Source of the DNA: CALMEH01 sp031409875
GTDB taxonomy: Bacteria; Acidobacteriota; Blastocatellia; Pyrinomonadales; Pyrinomonadaceae
Assembly (NCBI GenBank): GCA_031409875.1
Contig: JANNYB010000063.1
Span: 1 to 64,000, forward strand
Reading direction: 5' to 3'
DNA length: 64,000 nucleotides
The position numbers and the translations under genes are program-made. Positions 52,195-60,594 of this stretch are shown here, piece by piece (the first letter of the stretch is position 1; each line of letters starts with the position of its first letter). The notes under the pieces were generated by a model, which saw nothing but the letters and a program-made list of their open reading frames with translations, had not been told where the DNA came from and did not search any database.

Positions 52195-52205
52195 AAAGTA
52201 AGAAA

Positions 52206-52288
52206 ATTTATCCACAGATGAACACAGATAGACACAGATAAAATCAAGAAAAAATTATCTGTGTTCATCTGTGTTCATCTGTGGATAA
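52206..52288. repeat. Intergenic hairpin of 'cacagatgaa' words
   Basis: TTTATCCACAGATGAACACA mirrored by TGTGTTCATCTGTGGATAAA, between the convergent Tricorn-type protease and cupredoxin/barrel genes. Sister of 15888-15970. Confidence 0.85.
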
Positions 52289-52298
52289 ATAAAAAAAA

Positions 52299-54215
52299 TT
52301 ACATCAAAGGCGAGCGAAAGCGCAGAAAAACCTGAAAACCTTGGTGATTCGTGCCGCCGTAATATGGCACGAGCGACGACGGATTTTGATAAAACGTAAC
52401 TTGTCCGCCGAGTCCGACGTTTAAATCTTTGCTCTGAAAAACCTCGCGCACATATCCGAGCGAAGCCGCGCCGATGTTGTAGATTTTATCTTCGTCATCG
52501 TGGTCTAAAACTAATTCGTGTCCGCTTTTTTGCACACGCTCGAAGCGTCCGAAAATCGAATTCTTTATGAATTGGTAATTCGATTCAAACAAAAACGCAT
52601 TCGTGCGTTCGCCGTTGCCGTAATTTTGTCCCCAAACGAACGAATTTGCCCAATTTCTGCCTGCGCCGAAATCTTTGTTATAAATCGCCGAAGCAGTCGT
52701 GCGGCGCAAGATTTTTAAATCAGGTTCGCTCGGTTCGGGGTTTTTCAAATAACCGTGAGAAATCTGAAAAGCCCAATTTTTATTCGGATTAAACGAAAAT
52801 CTGCCGCTGAACGAATCGAGTCGCGGCGTGTCGAAATCCCAGCGATTTTCGTTCGGTTCTTCGCCTTTGAACGCGCTGGCTTCAAATTTGAATTTGCCGA
52901 AATTATAACCTGCCGTCAAAACGCCGTAAGTGATGTGCGTCGAATCTTGCCAATGATGCGAAAGCGGCGCGTCAGGATTGTTCATCGCCGAAAGTCGGTG
53001 CATAAAAGTCGGCGGTCCGAGCGCAGGTTCGCCCGGCAAACCTGCGTAAATATAAAACGATTGTTTTTCGTTGATTTTGTATGAATAAGAAACCGAAAGT
53101 TCGCTGAAAAAATCGTGCGGATGTTGGCGGTCGTGGATTTGTCGCCCGCGAAAAAGTTCGCCCGATTGATACAAAAGCGGATAACCGAAACCGCGCTGAA
53201 TAATCGGATCGAGGCTGATCATTGCCCGAAAACCGATTTGCGATTTTGCAGTTAAAGGCTTTGAATACATCAACATAAACATCGAAGGCGCGTCAATTCG
53301 GGCATTGTCGCCGCGTGCCGCAACCGACAAATCGCGGTTTGAACCGACGTTCGTATAACGCAGAAACATATTGCCGTGCCACATCAACATTGAACCGTCA
53401 GCGAACATTTTCATCCGCGCATACATCGGCGTAGATTGCGGAATCCAAGCCGTGCCGGAACTTTCCTGCGACATCGGAACATTGATGTCGGTTACGGCGG
53501 ACATTTCCTTGTGATCGTGTTTCATATCCGACATTTTCATATCGGACATATCTTTCATTTCGTCGGCGGGCTTTTTGGTTTCCGTCGGTTTGGGTTTGGT
53601 TTCTTCTTTGTCTTCGTCTGCGCTGTGAACGTGCGTTTGTTTTTCGGCGGTTTTGGCTTTTTCGTCCGCTTTTACGCCGACGAAAATATTGCTCCACATT
53701 CCGCCTTTAGCGTGTCCGCGCACGGAGCAAAAATATTTAAATGCACCGTTTTCTTTGGCTTCGATGACGATTTCTTCGGCTTGGAAAACTTCGTCTTCCG
53801 GTTTCTTTTCGAGTTTTTCGCTTCCGGCTGTTGCAGAAATGTCGGGCGCGATTGCCCATTCGCCTTCGACGTGACCGAAACGAACGTCGTGGCGCATATC
53901 AACATCGGAATTGACGAATAAAATTCGTAAAATCGCGCCTGCCGGAATTACTAAATTCGGGTTTCGCAGACCTTGAATCCGATACGAAAGCATATCGTCT
54001 TCGGGTCCGGTCGAGATGACCAGACGAATTTCTTTTTCGGTAAAAGTTAAGTTTTGATTTTCCTTTTTGCCGAGCGTTCTTTGTTTGCCGATTTGAACTA
54101 ATTCGGCTAATTTGATGGTTTTCTTTTCGCTCGAAACGAGTTTAAATGATTCGTGAGCGAAAGCGTTTGCGCTAAAAATGAGCGCGATAATTGTTAATAA
54201 AATGAATTTTTTCAT
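52299..54215 (-). CDS. Cupredoxin-domain protein fused to an outer-membrane-barrel-like region
   Basis: About 638 residues from ATG 54215 (signal peptide FILLTIIALIFSANAFA). Residues ~60-190 form a cupredoxin-like domain; type-1 copper ligands can be matched (DMRHDVRF His; FKYFCSVRGHAKGGMW with Cys, His and Met). A His/Met-rich linker follows (MKDMSDMKMSDMKHDHKEM, ~225-245). The remaining ~390 residues have the alternating aromatic strands of an outer-membrane beta barrel and end with Met after the strand FQVFLRFRSPL. Copper handling at the outer membrane is the likely role. ATG has GGAG upstream; longer N-terminal readings lack the signal peptide position. Confidence 0.75.
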   Translation of the reverse strand: MKKFILLTIIALIFSANAFAHESFKLVSSEKKTIKLAELVQIGKQRTLGKKENQNLTFTEKEIRLVISTGPEDDMLSYRIQGLRNPNLVIPAGAILRILFVNSDVDMRHDVRFGHVEGEWAIAPDISATAGSEKLEKKPEDEVFQAEEIVIEAKENGAFKYFCSVRGHAKGGMWSNIFVGVKADEKAKTAEKQTHVHSADEDKEETKPKPTETKKPADEMKDMSDMKMSDMKHDHKEMSAVTDINVPMSQESSGTAWIPQSTPMYARMKMFADGSMLMWHGNMFLRYTNVGSNRDLSVAARGDNARIDAPSMFMLMYSKPLTAKSQIGFRAMISLDPIIQRGFGYPLLYQSGELFRGRQIHDRQHPHDFFSELSVSYSYKINEKQSFYIYAGLPGEPALGPPTFMHRLSAMNNPDAPLSHHWQDSTHITYGVLTAGYNFGKFKFEASAFKGEEPNENRWDFDTPRLDSFSGRFSFNPNKNWAFQISHGYLKNPEPSEPDLKILRRTTASAIYNKDFGAGRNWANSFVWGQNYGNGERTNAFLFESNYQFIKNSIFGRFERVQKSGHELVLDHDDEDKIYNIGAASLGYVREVFQSKDLNVGLGGQVTFYQNPSSLVPYYGGTNHQGFQVFLRFRSPLM

Positions 54216-54245
54216 TGGTAAAATCTCCTGATTTGTAAAACTTTT

Positions 54246-54432
54246 TGTCGCGTAGCGATATTTGAATTTAGCCGTGTGTTTTAACGCACGGAACAAAATC
54301 GAAACGCCGAAACGTCGCGTCAGCGGCGACTGAAGCGGCGAAATTATCAATCGTCGCTGACGCGACGCGAAATAATTCGACATCAAACCGTGCGTTAAAA
54401 CACACGGCTAAATTCAGTCTGTTGCTACGCAA
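54246..54432. repeat. PAL-D element, copy 1
   Basis: GTCGCGTAGCGATATTTGAA... GCCGTGTG at one end, mirrored by CACACGGCTAAATTCA...GTTGCTACGCAAC at the other, with inner arms GTCGCGTCAGCGGCGAC / GTCGCTGACGCGAC. It fills the gap between the cupredoxin/barrel gene and the small Cys/His-rich gene. A second copy is at 55731-56219. Confidence 0.85.
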
Positions 54433-54456
54433 CCAACATATGAATTGATTTTTGCC

Positions 54457-54870
54457 TTAAATAATCGGCGGGGCGCGTGGAGATTTTTGTCGGTAGAATG
54501 AATCGGAAAGATAAAAAGGCTTTGCAAAATTGAAGTTTTCGACAAAAACGATTTTCGCCGTCAATTCAAATTTTATCGAAACAATCGAAACAGTGTTCGC
54601 CGTTTGTTTTTCGATTTTGATATTTTCCGATTTAGCGAAAGTTTTCGGCGCGGATTCTCTGAAACATTCGCACGGAACATTGAAAGATTTGTCTTGATTG
54701 TTTTCCGCCGAAACCTTTTCGCCTTTATTTTCGTGCGATTTTTGATGACACGAAGGAACTTCGGTTTCGACTGCAACTTGATGATGCGAACAACAACAAG
54801 CCGCCGCCATCGAAGAAAAAAACGACAGAACAACCAAAAAAACGACGGCAATTTGTTTTGATTTTTTCAT
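54457..54870 (-). CDS. Small exported Cys/His-rich protein
   Basis: About 137 residues from ATG 54870. A signal segment (VVFLVVLSFFSSMAAAC) is followed by CCCSHHQ and further Cys/His (PSCHQKSHE; VPCECFRES), suggesting metal binding. The C-terminal part is less conserved-looking and ends KSPRAPPII. It lies upstream of, and on the same strand as, the cupredoxin/barrel gene, separated by a palindromic element, so a joint role in copper binding is plausible. The family is not recognised. Confidence 0.6.
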   Translation of the reverse strand: MKKSKQIAVVFLVVLSFFSSMAAACCCSHHQVAVETEVPSCHQKSHENKGEKVSAENNQDKSFNVPCECFRESAPKTFAKSENIKIEKQTANTVSIVSIKFELTAKIVFVENFNFAKPFYLSDSFYRQKSPRAPPII

Positions 54871-54925
54871 AATTTCTGCGCTTTCGTTAGATGCCAAGTA
54901 AGCCAAGTGGCGTTTGATTTTTTTT

Positions 54926-54998
54926 TGCCCGCGAAACACGCGAAATACGCTAAAAAAATAAAAATCTTGTTTTAATTTTCGCGTGTATTCGCGGGCAA
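54926..54998. repeat. Intergenic hairpin of 'cgcgaaacacg' words
   Basis: TGCCCGCGAAACACGCGAAA mirrored by TTTTCGCGTGTATTCGCGGG. It lies between pyrE and the Cys/His-rich gene, and is the sister of 1845-1918. Confidence 0.8.
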
Positions 54999-55012
54999 TG
55001 TTTCCGTTTAAA

Positions 55013-55627
55013 TTAAAATCTGACGGTTTCGACTTCCGCTTCGGTTGCGCTTCTCGAACCGCGCCATTCTTCTTCGGTGTCGTAGAAATTTACGTCGAAT
55101 TTCGCCAACGATTTTACGGGAATTCCTTCAAATTCCTGCGGCGCGTCTTCAAAACCGACGATTGTGCCGATGCCGACAACTTCCGTTCCCAACTCGCGGA
55201 CAAGCGAAATCGTTTCCTTGATCGCGCGTCCCGAACGCAAAATATCGTCAACGATAATCGCCGGATGAACTTCGCCGTCGCTCATATATTGACGGAATTG
55301 ACGTTTGCCTTCTTCCATTTCCGCCCAATAAATTTGCTCTGCGCCGAGAGCTTCGCGCACGCCGAACGCCACCATAATTCCGCCCGGACTCGGACTAATT
55401 ACCGAAATTTTCGGCAGACGGCTCGAAATCGTCTTTTCCATACGAAACAGACGGCTCAAACCGACCGATAAAATTCGCGCGTTGTCATAATATCGAAAAG
55501 CAAGCGGCATTTGAAAATAATGCGAAGCGTGTTTTCCGCTCGGATAAATAAAATGTCCGCGACGATAAGCGTGTGTGCTTTCCAAAATTTTCATCACCGT
55601 TTCCTGCGAAGGAACTAAATCAACCAT
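55013..55627 (-). CDS. pyrE: Orotate phosphoribosyltransferase
   Basis: 204 residues with the type I phosphoribosyltransferase fold. The PRPP loop IIVDDILRSGRAIKETISLV is in place, and SPSPGGIMVAFGVREALGA provides the substrate loop. It forms orotidine 5'-phosphate in pyrimidine synthesis. The N-terminus (THAYRRGHFIYPSGKHASHYF) matches the OPRTase hood. ATG has AAAGGAGAAAC upstream. It is not next to other pyr genes here. OPRTase is more likely than another PRTase, but sequence similarity within the family should be checked. Confidence 0.87.
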   Translation of the reverse strand: MVDLVPSQETVMKILESTHAYRRGHFIYPSGKHASHYFQMPLAFRYYDNARILSVGLSRLFRMEKTISSRLPKISVISPSPGGIMVAFGVREALGAEQIYWAEMEEGKRQFRQYMSDGEVHPAIIVDDILRSGRAIKETISLVRELGTEVVGIGTIVGFEDAPQEFEGIPVKSLAKFDVNFYDTEEEWRGSRSATEAEVETVRF

Positions 55628-55730
55628 TTTTTTTGTTTCTCCTTTAACTTAAGTTTTTAGATTATACGATAAGATTTTCAAGTTTTGAATTCGCCAAATT
55701 ACTTTTTTAACCTTATCAGCAATTAATGTT

Positions 55731-56219
55731 CCTTAAATATCGCGTAGCGATTACTTGAATTTAGCCGTGTAATTTATTGCACGGACAGAGTTTAGTTGAT
55801 TTCGTGTCGCGTAGCGATAACTGAAATTAGCATTACGTCAGTTGTCGCTGACGCGACAAAAGACTTGATTTTTACGTTCCGTGCCTTGAAAGCATTAGTT
55901 TCTACACAAGTTGGAAACACCTGAAATCTTCGGGATTTGTCGCTGAAAGCGACTGACATTATAGCCTAGCGAGAATCGCTAGGAAGTTTTCGGTAATATG
56001 CACGCTCGCTGAAGGCGAGCAACAATCACCGTGCTTTTTGTTCGTCACCTTCAGCGACGGAAAATGTGGTCAAACTGACCTAGCGATTCTCGCTAGGCTA
56101 TAATGTTGGTCGCTTTCAGCGACAAAATCACAAGTATTCAAGTCAATTTGGAGTTGTGTAGAAACTAATGCTTGAAAGACACGGCTAAACTCAGATTGTC
56201 GCTCTGCGACATTTAAGGA
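55731..56219. repeat. Nested palindrome (PAL-D arms around PAL-B copy 3)
   Basis: Outer arms TCCTTAAATATCGCGTAGCG / ...GCTCTGCGACATTTAAGGA, then AAGCATTAGTTTCTACACAA / TTGTGTAGAAACTAATGCTT, then PAL-B at 55939-56123. It fills the gene-free stretch between Nudix and pyrE. PAL-B lies almost at the centre of the older palindrome, i.e. in its loop. Confidence 0.9.
55939..56123. repeat. PAL-B element, copy 3
   Basis: GTCGCTGAAAGCGAC / GTCGCTTTCAGCGAC ends, paired CCTAGCGAGAATCGCTAGG hairpins and a central GCTCGCTGAAGGCGAGC stem-loop. Confidence 0.9.
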
Positions 56220-56290
56220 ATCCTATTTATTTTCAAAAATTTAGCAAAAATTCTATTTTTTATTTAAAATTGCACACAAGTTTTTTTTTG

Positions 56291-56740
56291 CTATTTTCCC
56301 AAAACTTCTTTAATTATAATCTTTTGGATTCCCGACATTTCTTCAGGTATTTCGTTGAAATCGAGCCATTCGGCGCGAAAAATTTCGCTGCTTAAGATTT
56401 TTACTTCGCCGTTGGCGTTTGCTTCAAAGATAAATTCGACGTGGCGTTTGATAATTCTAGTGCGAAAAAGCCGCACGTTTTCGAGTGCTAAACCGGTTTC
56501 TTCGCGCAATTCGCGCCGCAGAGCCGCTTCCGGCTGTTCGCCAACGCCCACAAAGCCGCCCGGAATTCCCCAACCCGACGCGGGACGATAAACGTGGTCG
56601 AGAAGCAAAATTTTGCCATCGGCATTCGTAATCACCGCCGCCACCGAAACGGTAAATTTCGCCTGCGTCAGACGAATGATTTTTGCCCGCAAATACCAAG
56701 GCAATTTGCGCCAAATTTTCGCGGTTATTTTTTTTAACAT
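56291..56740 (-). CDS. Nudix hydrolase
   Basis: 149 residues. The Nudix box is complete: GGFVGVGEQPEAALRRELRE followed by ETGL, with the metal-binding REETG. It hydrolyses a nucleoside diphosphate linked to another moiety; the substrate is not predictable. Basic N-terminus (KKITAKIWRKLPWYLRAKII). ATG 56740. It is divergent from the reprolysin-like protease gene. Confidence 0.93.
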   Translation of the reverse strand: MLKKITAKIWRKLPWYLRAKIIRLTQAKFTVSVAAVITNADGKILLLDHVYRPASGWGIPGGFVGVGEQPEAALRRELREETGLALENVRLFRTRIIKRHVEFIFEANANGEVKILSSEIFRAEWLDFNEIPEEMSGIQKIIIKEVLGK

Positions 56741-56888
56741 TCGGATAAATTATTTTTTTTGAAAAACATCGTAATTTTCGGCTTTAATTTGTGGAAAACA
56801 CCTCTTGTTAAAAATGTTTTAAAGTTAGACAAAGATTGTTTTACATTCTTTAGACTTCCTGCAATAATAATAGACTTCGGAGTATTCA

Positions 56889-58862
56889 ATGTCCAAACAT
56901 CCCTTAAAACTTGAATTTGCTGTGTCATTTGTGTTTCTAATGTTTTTTGCCCAATTTGTTTTTGCACAAAATGTGCAGAGCGATTTGCGCGAATCTTTCA
57001 AAAAATTCGATTTAGTCAAACGCCATCAAATAAATTTTACAAATAATCAAAGCGTTGAAAAACTTTCTATACAAACGCCCGATAAAAATTTTGAATTCGA
57101 TTTAACGCTCAATGATTTGCGTTCGTCGCGCTATTTTGCCGAAGAAACTGACGCAAACGGCACGCACCAATTGGAAAAAGCCGCCGTCAAAACATTCAAA
57201 GGAAAAATTTCCGGCGAAGAAAATTCGCGTGTGCGTCTGACGATTGACGGCGCGAAAATTGAAGGTTTTTTTGATACGAACGGCGAAAGATTTTACATCG
57301 AGCAAGCCAAAAAATATTCGCGTTTTGCCGATGAAACCGACTTAATCGTTTATCGCGCCGAGGATTTACTGCGCGTTGAAAATTTCGATTGCGATTCGAG
57401 TGTCGGCACGAAAATCGAACGCGGAAAAGAAATGATTTCGGCAAATGCCGTCAACAGTCCGCAAACTTTGCGCGTTATCGAAATTGCGACCGAAGCCGAT
57501 TTTCAATATGTTACCGCGCTCGGCGGCGCAAATCAGGCAAACGCTGAAATTGCGGGCATTTTGAATATGGCTGAAGGCGTTTATGATGCTGAATTACGCT
57601 TGACGATTCGCATTGTTTATTCACATTTTTGGACGACTCCAGACCCATTTACCGGCGTTAATGCGCCGACGCTTTTGAGTTCTTTTCAATTTTTTTGGAA
57701 TTCCAATCACGCCAACATTCCGCGTGATGCAGCGCATCTTTTCACGGGAAAGAGTTACGCGCTTTCGAGCGGTTACGCGCTTATCGGCGAAATTTGCGAT
57801 GTGAATAACGCCTACGGTTTGAGCGGTTATGTTGATTGGTCGCCCGCGAAATTTTTGATTACGGCGCACGAACTCGGACATAATTTGGGCGCATTTCACG
57901 TCAACGCGGCGCAATCTTGCGACAATAGTTTGATGAACGAACAACTTTCGTTTAACACGCCGCTTTCGTTCTGTTCATTTTCGCGCACGCAGATAGGAAG
58001 TTTTGTTAATGCAAGCGGAAGTTGTCTGACAAATCTCGCCAAATCGCCTTTCGATTTTGACGGCGATTCGCGCACTGATATTTCTATTTTCCGTCCGGCA
58101 TCTGGTGAATGGTGGTATTCAAAATCTTCAAACGGCGGCAACGCGGCGTTTGCATTCGGCAACGCAAACGATAAATTAGTTCCCGCCGATTTCACGGGCG
58201 ACGGCAAAACCGACATCGCCGTTTTTCGTCCGTCAAACGGCAATTGGTTTGTTTTGCGCTCTGAAGATTCATCGTTTTATTCGTTCCCTTTCGGCACAGT
58301 CGGCGACATTCCGCAAGCCGCAGATTTTGACGGCGACGCACGCGCCGACGCAGGAGTTTTTCGTCCTTCAAATCAAACTTGGTTCGTCAATAAATCTTCC
58401 GGCGGCACATTAATTCAGCAATTCGGCATCGCGGGCGACGTTCCGGTAGCGTCAGATTTCGACGGCGACGGACAAGCCGACATCGCAATTTACCGCCCAA
58501 CACAAGGCGAATGGTGGATTTCGAGAAGCGCAAGCGGTTTAATCGCTTTCCAATTCGGTAACGCCACCGACAAACCCGTCGCAGGCGATTACACCGGCGA
58601 CGGCAAAACCGATGTCGCACTTTTTCGCAACGGCGAATGGTTCGTCCTCCGAAGCGAAGATTCATCATTCTATTCCGCGCCTTTCGGCACAATCGGCGAC
58701 ATTCCGACTGCCGGAGATTACGACGGCGACGGCAAATACGATTTCGCCGTTTTCCGCCCGACAAATCAAACGTGGTTTGCCAACCGCTCAACCGCCGGAA
58801 CACTAATTCAACAATTCGGCATCACGGGCGACAAACCGTTGCCGGCGGCTTTCGTGCCGTAA
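56889..58862 (+). CDS. Secreted reprolysin-like metalloprotease with FG-GAP repeats
   Basis: 657 residues. Signal peptide (FAVSFVFLMFFAQFVFAQ), a propeptide-like region (~20-180), then an M12B-type catalytic domain with the zinc motif HELGHNLGAFH (~residues 327-337) and a downstream Met-turn candidate (SLMNEQ). Residues ~395-657 hold six FG-GAP-type repeats with DxDGDxxxD loops, closely related to those of the 4146 protein. It is an exported, probably calcium-binding protease. ATG 56889 has GGAG seven bases upstream. A large hairpin follows. Confidence 0.92.
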   Translation: MSKHPLKLEFAVSFVFLMFFAQFVFAQNVQSDLRESFKKFDLVKRHQINFTNNQSVEKLSIQTPDKNFEFDLTLNDLRSSRYFAEETDANGTHQLEKAAVKTFKGKISGEENSRVRLTIDGAKIEGFFDTNGERFYIEQAKKYSRFADETDLIVYRAEDLLRVENFDCDSSVGTKIERGKEMISANAVNSPQTLRVIEIATEADFQYVTALGGANQANAEIAGILNMAEGVYDAELRLTIRIVYSHFWTTPDPFTGVNAPTLLSSFQFFWNSNHANIPRDAAHLFTGKSYALSSGYALIGEICDVNNAYGLSGYVDWSPAKFLITAHELGHNLGAFHVNAAQSCDNSLMNEQLSFNTPLSFCSFSRTQIGSFVNASGSCLTNLAKSPFDFDGDSRTDISIFRPASGEWWYSKSSNGGNAAFAFGNANDKLVPADFTGDGKTDIAVFRPSNGNWFVLRSEDSSFYSFPFGTVGDIPQAADFDGDARADAGVFRPSNQTWFVNKSSGGTLIQQFGIAGDVPVASDFDGDGQADIAIYRPTQGEWWISRSASGLIAFQFGNATDKPVAGDYTGDGKTDVALFRNGEWFVLRSEDSSFYSAPFGTIGDIPTAGDYDGDGKYDFAVFRPTNQTWFANRSTAGTLIQQFGITGDKPLPAAFVP

Positions 58863-58878
58863 AATCTTTAGTCTTAAA

Positions 58879-58952
58879 GGCAGAAACGCGACCGCGAGGA
58901 AGTTTGCAAAATCACAATGTTTGCAAACTTCCTCGCGGTCGCGTTTCTGCCT
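58879..58952. repeat. PAL-E hairpin, copy 2
   Basis: GGCAGAAACGCGACCGCGAG mirrored by CTCGCGGTCGCGTTTCTGCC, immediately after the metalloprotease stop; likely terminator. Ends resemble 25446-25553. Confidence 0.85.
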
Positions 58953-58953
58953 G

Positions 58954-59082
58954 TAATGGCTCAATAAATATTTTTTTCTATCCACGAAAAACACGAAAAG
59001 GTGCTAAAACCTTAAACTTTTTCGTGTCTTTCGTGTTTTTCGTGGATAGATAATCTTTCTCTAACTTTTTATTGAGCCATTA
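58954..59082. repeat. Long inverted repeat, 'gctcaataaa' ends (sister of 226-361)
   Basis: TAATGGCTCAATAAAT mirrored by TTTATTGAGCCATTA; the interior has TATCCACGAAAAACACGAAA / TTTCGTGTTTTTCGTGGATA. It abuts the previous hairpin. The remaining gap up to 59301 shows only a small hairpin (GAATTACA...TGTAATTC, 59177-59200) and no gene. Confidence 0.85.
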
Positions 59083-59301
59083 CGAGGTCATTGAAAGTCT
59101 TCTTGCAATTTCCTGAGAAGTGTTATATCTTACGTTCACTTTTATTTGGATAAATAACAACTTGTTTTTTAATAACGAATTACAGAATTATTTGTAATTC
59201 TCGAACTTTGGTTTTCTAACTCGAGTTTCCGATTAGCAAGCGAGCGATAGCAATTACTAACCGCCAACTTCCGTTAGCTGATACAAGACGGAGATAGTCA
59301 A

Positions 59302-59679
59302 ATGAAACTCGCCGGTTCTACCGCGCATATTTCTTCCCTGATGCCAATATTTACTTATTCGGCGACAAATAATCTACAATTTATTGCCCAAGAGTCTTCT
59401 TGCGGCGCAACCGAGAGTTCTATCGAAGCAGTAGAACATTCTAGCGGTGCGTTAGAACATTCGACCAAGTCGCTAGAACATTCTACTGAACCGTCAGAGT
59501 GTTCTAACGAAGCAGTAGAACGCTCTAGTGAACCGCTGGAACGCTCTACCAAACCGCTAGAACGCTCTACTGACTCAGCAGAACATTCTATCAATATGCC
59601 GGAGCGTTCTACCGGAACTTTAGAACGCTCTGTCAAACCGTTTTTAAGTTCTATTCAAACGCTAAATATAAGGAGATAA
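59302..59679 (+). CDS. Possible heptad-repeat protein encoded by 21-bp tandem repeats
   Basis: 125 codons from an ATG with GGAG about eight bases upstream. After ~35 ordinary residues it runs as ~12 heptads of the form EHSTKSL / ERSTKPL, encoded by 21-bp repeats (TAGAACGCTCTACCAAACCG plus one base). The next gene starts eight bases after its stop. The antisense frame is also open, a consequence of the 21-bp period, so coding is not certain. One hydrophobic residue per heptad is too few for a stable coiled coil. It may instead be a DNA- or RNA-level leader, as at 36994-37235. Confidence 0.4.
   Translation: MKLAGSTAHISSLMPIFTYSATNNLQFIAQESSCGATESSIEAVEHSSGALEHSTKSLEHSTEPSECSNEAVERSSEPLERSTKPLERSTDSAEHSINMPERSTGTLERSVKPFLSSIQTLNIRR
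59405..59655. repeat. 21-bp tandem repeats (~12 units)
   Basis: Units contain the near-palindrome TAGAACATTCTA or TAGAACGCTCTA at 21-bp spacing, so each unit could be a dyad operator or a small hairpin. Different sequence but the same period and the same placement as 36994-37235. Confidence 0.85.
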
Positions 59680-59686
59680 ACAAATT

Positions 59687-60382
59687 ATGGCTGAAGAAAC
59701 AATACCGACGAGTGAAGATGCCCGCAAATCTTGGGGCGAGAATATGATTTTGAAGTTTCCGCCTTTGGCTGACAGTCTCGGCTTTAACAACGTCGAGGAA
59801 GAAGCCTTTCTCGACGACGTGCGAATGATGATTTACGTCATCACGGCAACGCAGTCGGGCGCGGCTGAGGCAAAGGCGCAAACCGCTTATAAAAAGCAGA
59901 CGCTGAACGGTGTGCCGGAAGGCGGAAACGCTTTGCCGGTGCCGGTTGTTACGCCGATTGCGCCGCCTGCCGTGTTGGTCGCGCCGGGTGTCATGCCCAG
60001 AATCCGCGCCAATCTCCAACGAATGAAGGCGCATCCGGGCTTTACCGCCGCCATCGGCGAACAGTTGCAAATTGTCGGAACTATTACGCCCGCACGAAAT
60101 CTGTTAGACGCGAAACCGACCTTCAAAGCACTACCGAAAGTCCTCAGCGTCATTCTCGATTGGATAAAAGGCAAGTTCGACGGCGTAGTCATCGAAAGCA
60201 AACGCGGCACGGAAACCGTCTTTATATTTTTAGACAAAGACTTCAAATCACCATTTGAAGACACGCGCCCAAACCTCGTCGCCGGACAACCCGAAGTGCG
60301 CCGCTATCGAATGATTTACCTATTGAATGATGCCGTCGTCGGCACATGGTCAGACGAAGTAGTCATTACCACAATGGCGTGA
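59687..60382 (+). CDS. Conserved-looking hypothetical with a fibronectin-III-like C-terminus
   Basis: 231 residues. A helical N-terminal part (SEDARKSWGENMILKFPPLA...) and a Pro/Val-rich linker (PVPVVTPIAPPAVLVAPG) are followed by a helical stretch PRIRANLQRMKAHPGFTAAI and a C-terminal beta domain ending RYRMIYLLNDAVVGTWSDEVV, the strand pattern of fibronectin-III-like domains. I recall such unassigned proteins as recurrent in Acidobacteriota and Planctomycetota. No signal peptide. ATG has AAGGAG ten bases upstream. Preceded by 21-bp tandem repeats as at the other locus. Confidence 0.7.
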   Translation: MAEETIPTSEDARKSWGENMILKFPPLADSLGFNNVEEEAFLDDVRMMIYVITATQSGAAEAKAQTAYKKQTLNGVPEGGNALPVPVVTPIAPPAVLVAPGVMPRIRANLQRMKAHPGFTAAIGEQLQIVGTITPARNLLDAKPTFKALPKVLSVILDWIKGKFDGVVIESKRGTETVFIFLDKDFKSPFEDTRPNLVAGQPEVRRYRMIYLLNDAVVGTWSDEVVITTMA

Positions 60383-60389
60383 TTTAAAG

Positions 60390-60463
60390 GTTCAGAGTTC
60401 ACGCTTTAGCGTGCATCCGCCAGCGAAGCGCGGCGGAAACAAACTAAAGTTTGAACTCTGAAC
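60390..60463. repeat. PAL-C copy 5
   Basis: GTTCAGAGTTCACGC / ...GAACTCTGAAC ends with core CCGCCAGCGAAGCGCGGCGG. It lies 8 bases after the preceding stop codon. Confidence 0.87.
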
Positions 60464-60594
60464 GCTTGCAAAGAAAATGAATTTTCAACGCTCTCTCTCA
60501 GGCACGGATTTATGCAAACAAGAGCGTTTATTGCAAGGTCTATTTGACGCGGAACAAATAAATTGTTCGTGCGGGAGAAATTAAAGGAGAGAGA

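Noticed and set aside
59355..59636. Antisense 93-codon heptad ORF
   Set aside because: Mirror of the 21-bp repeats on the other strand; no ribosome binding site.
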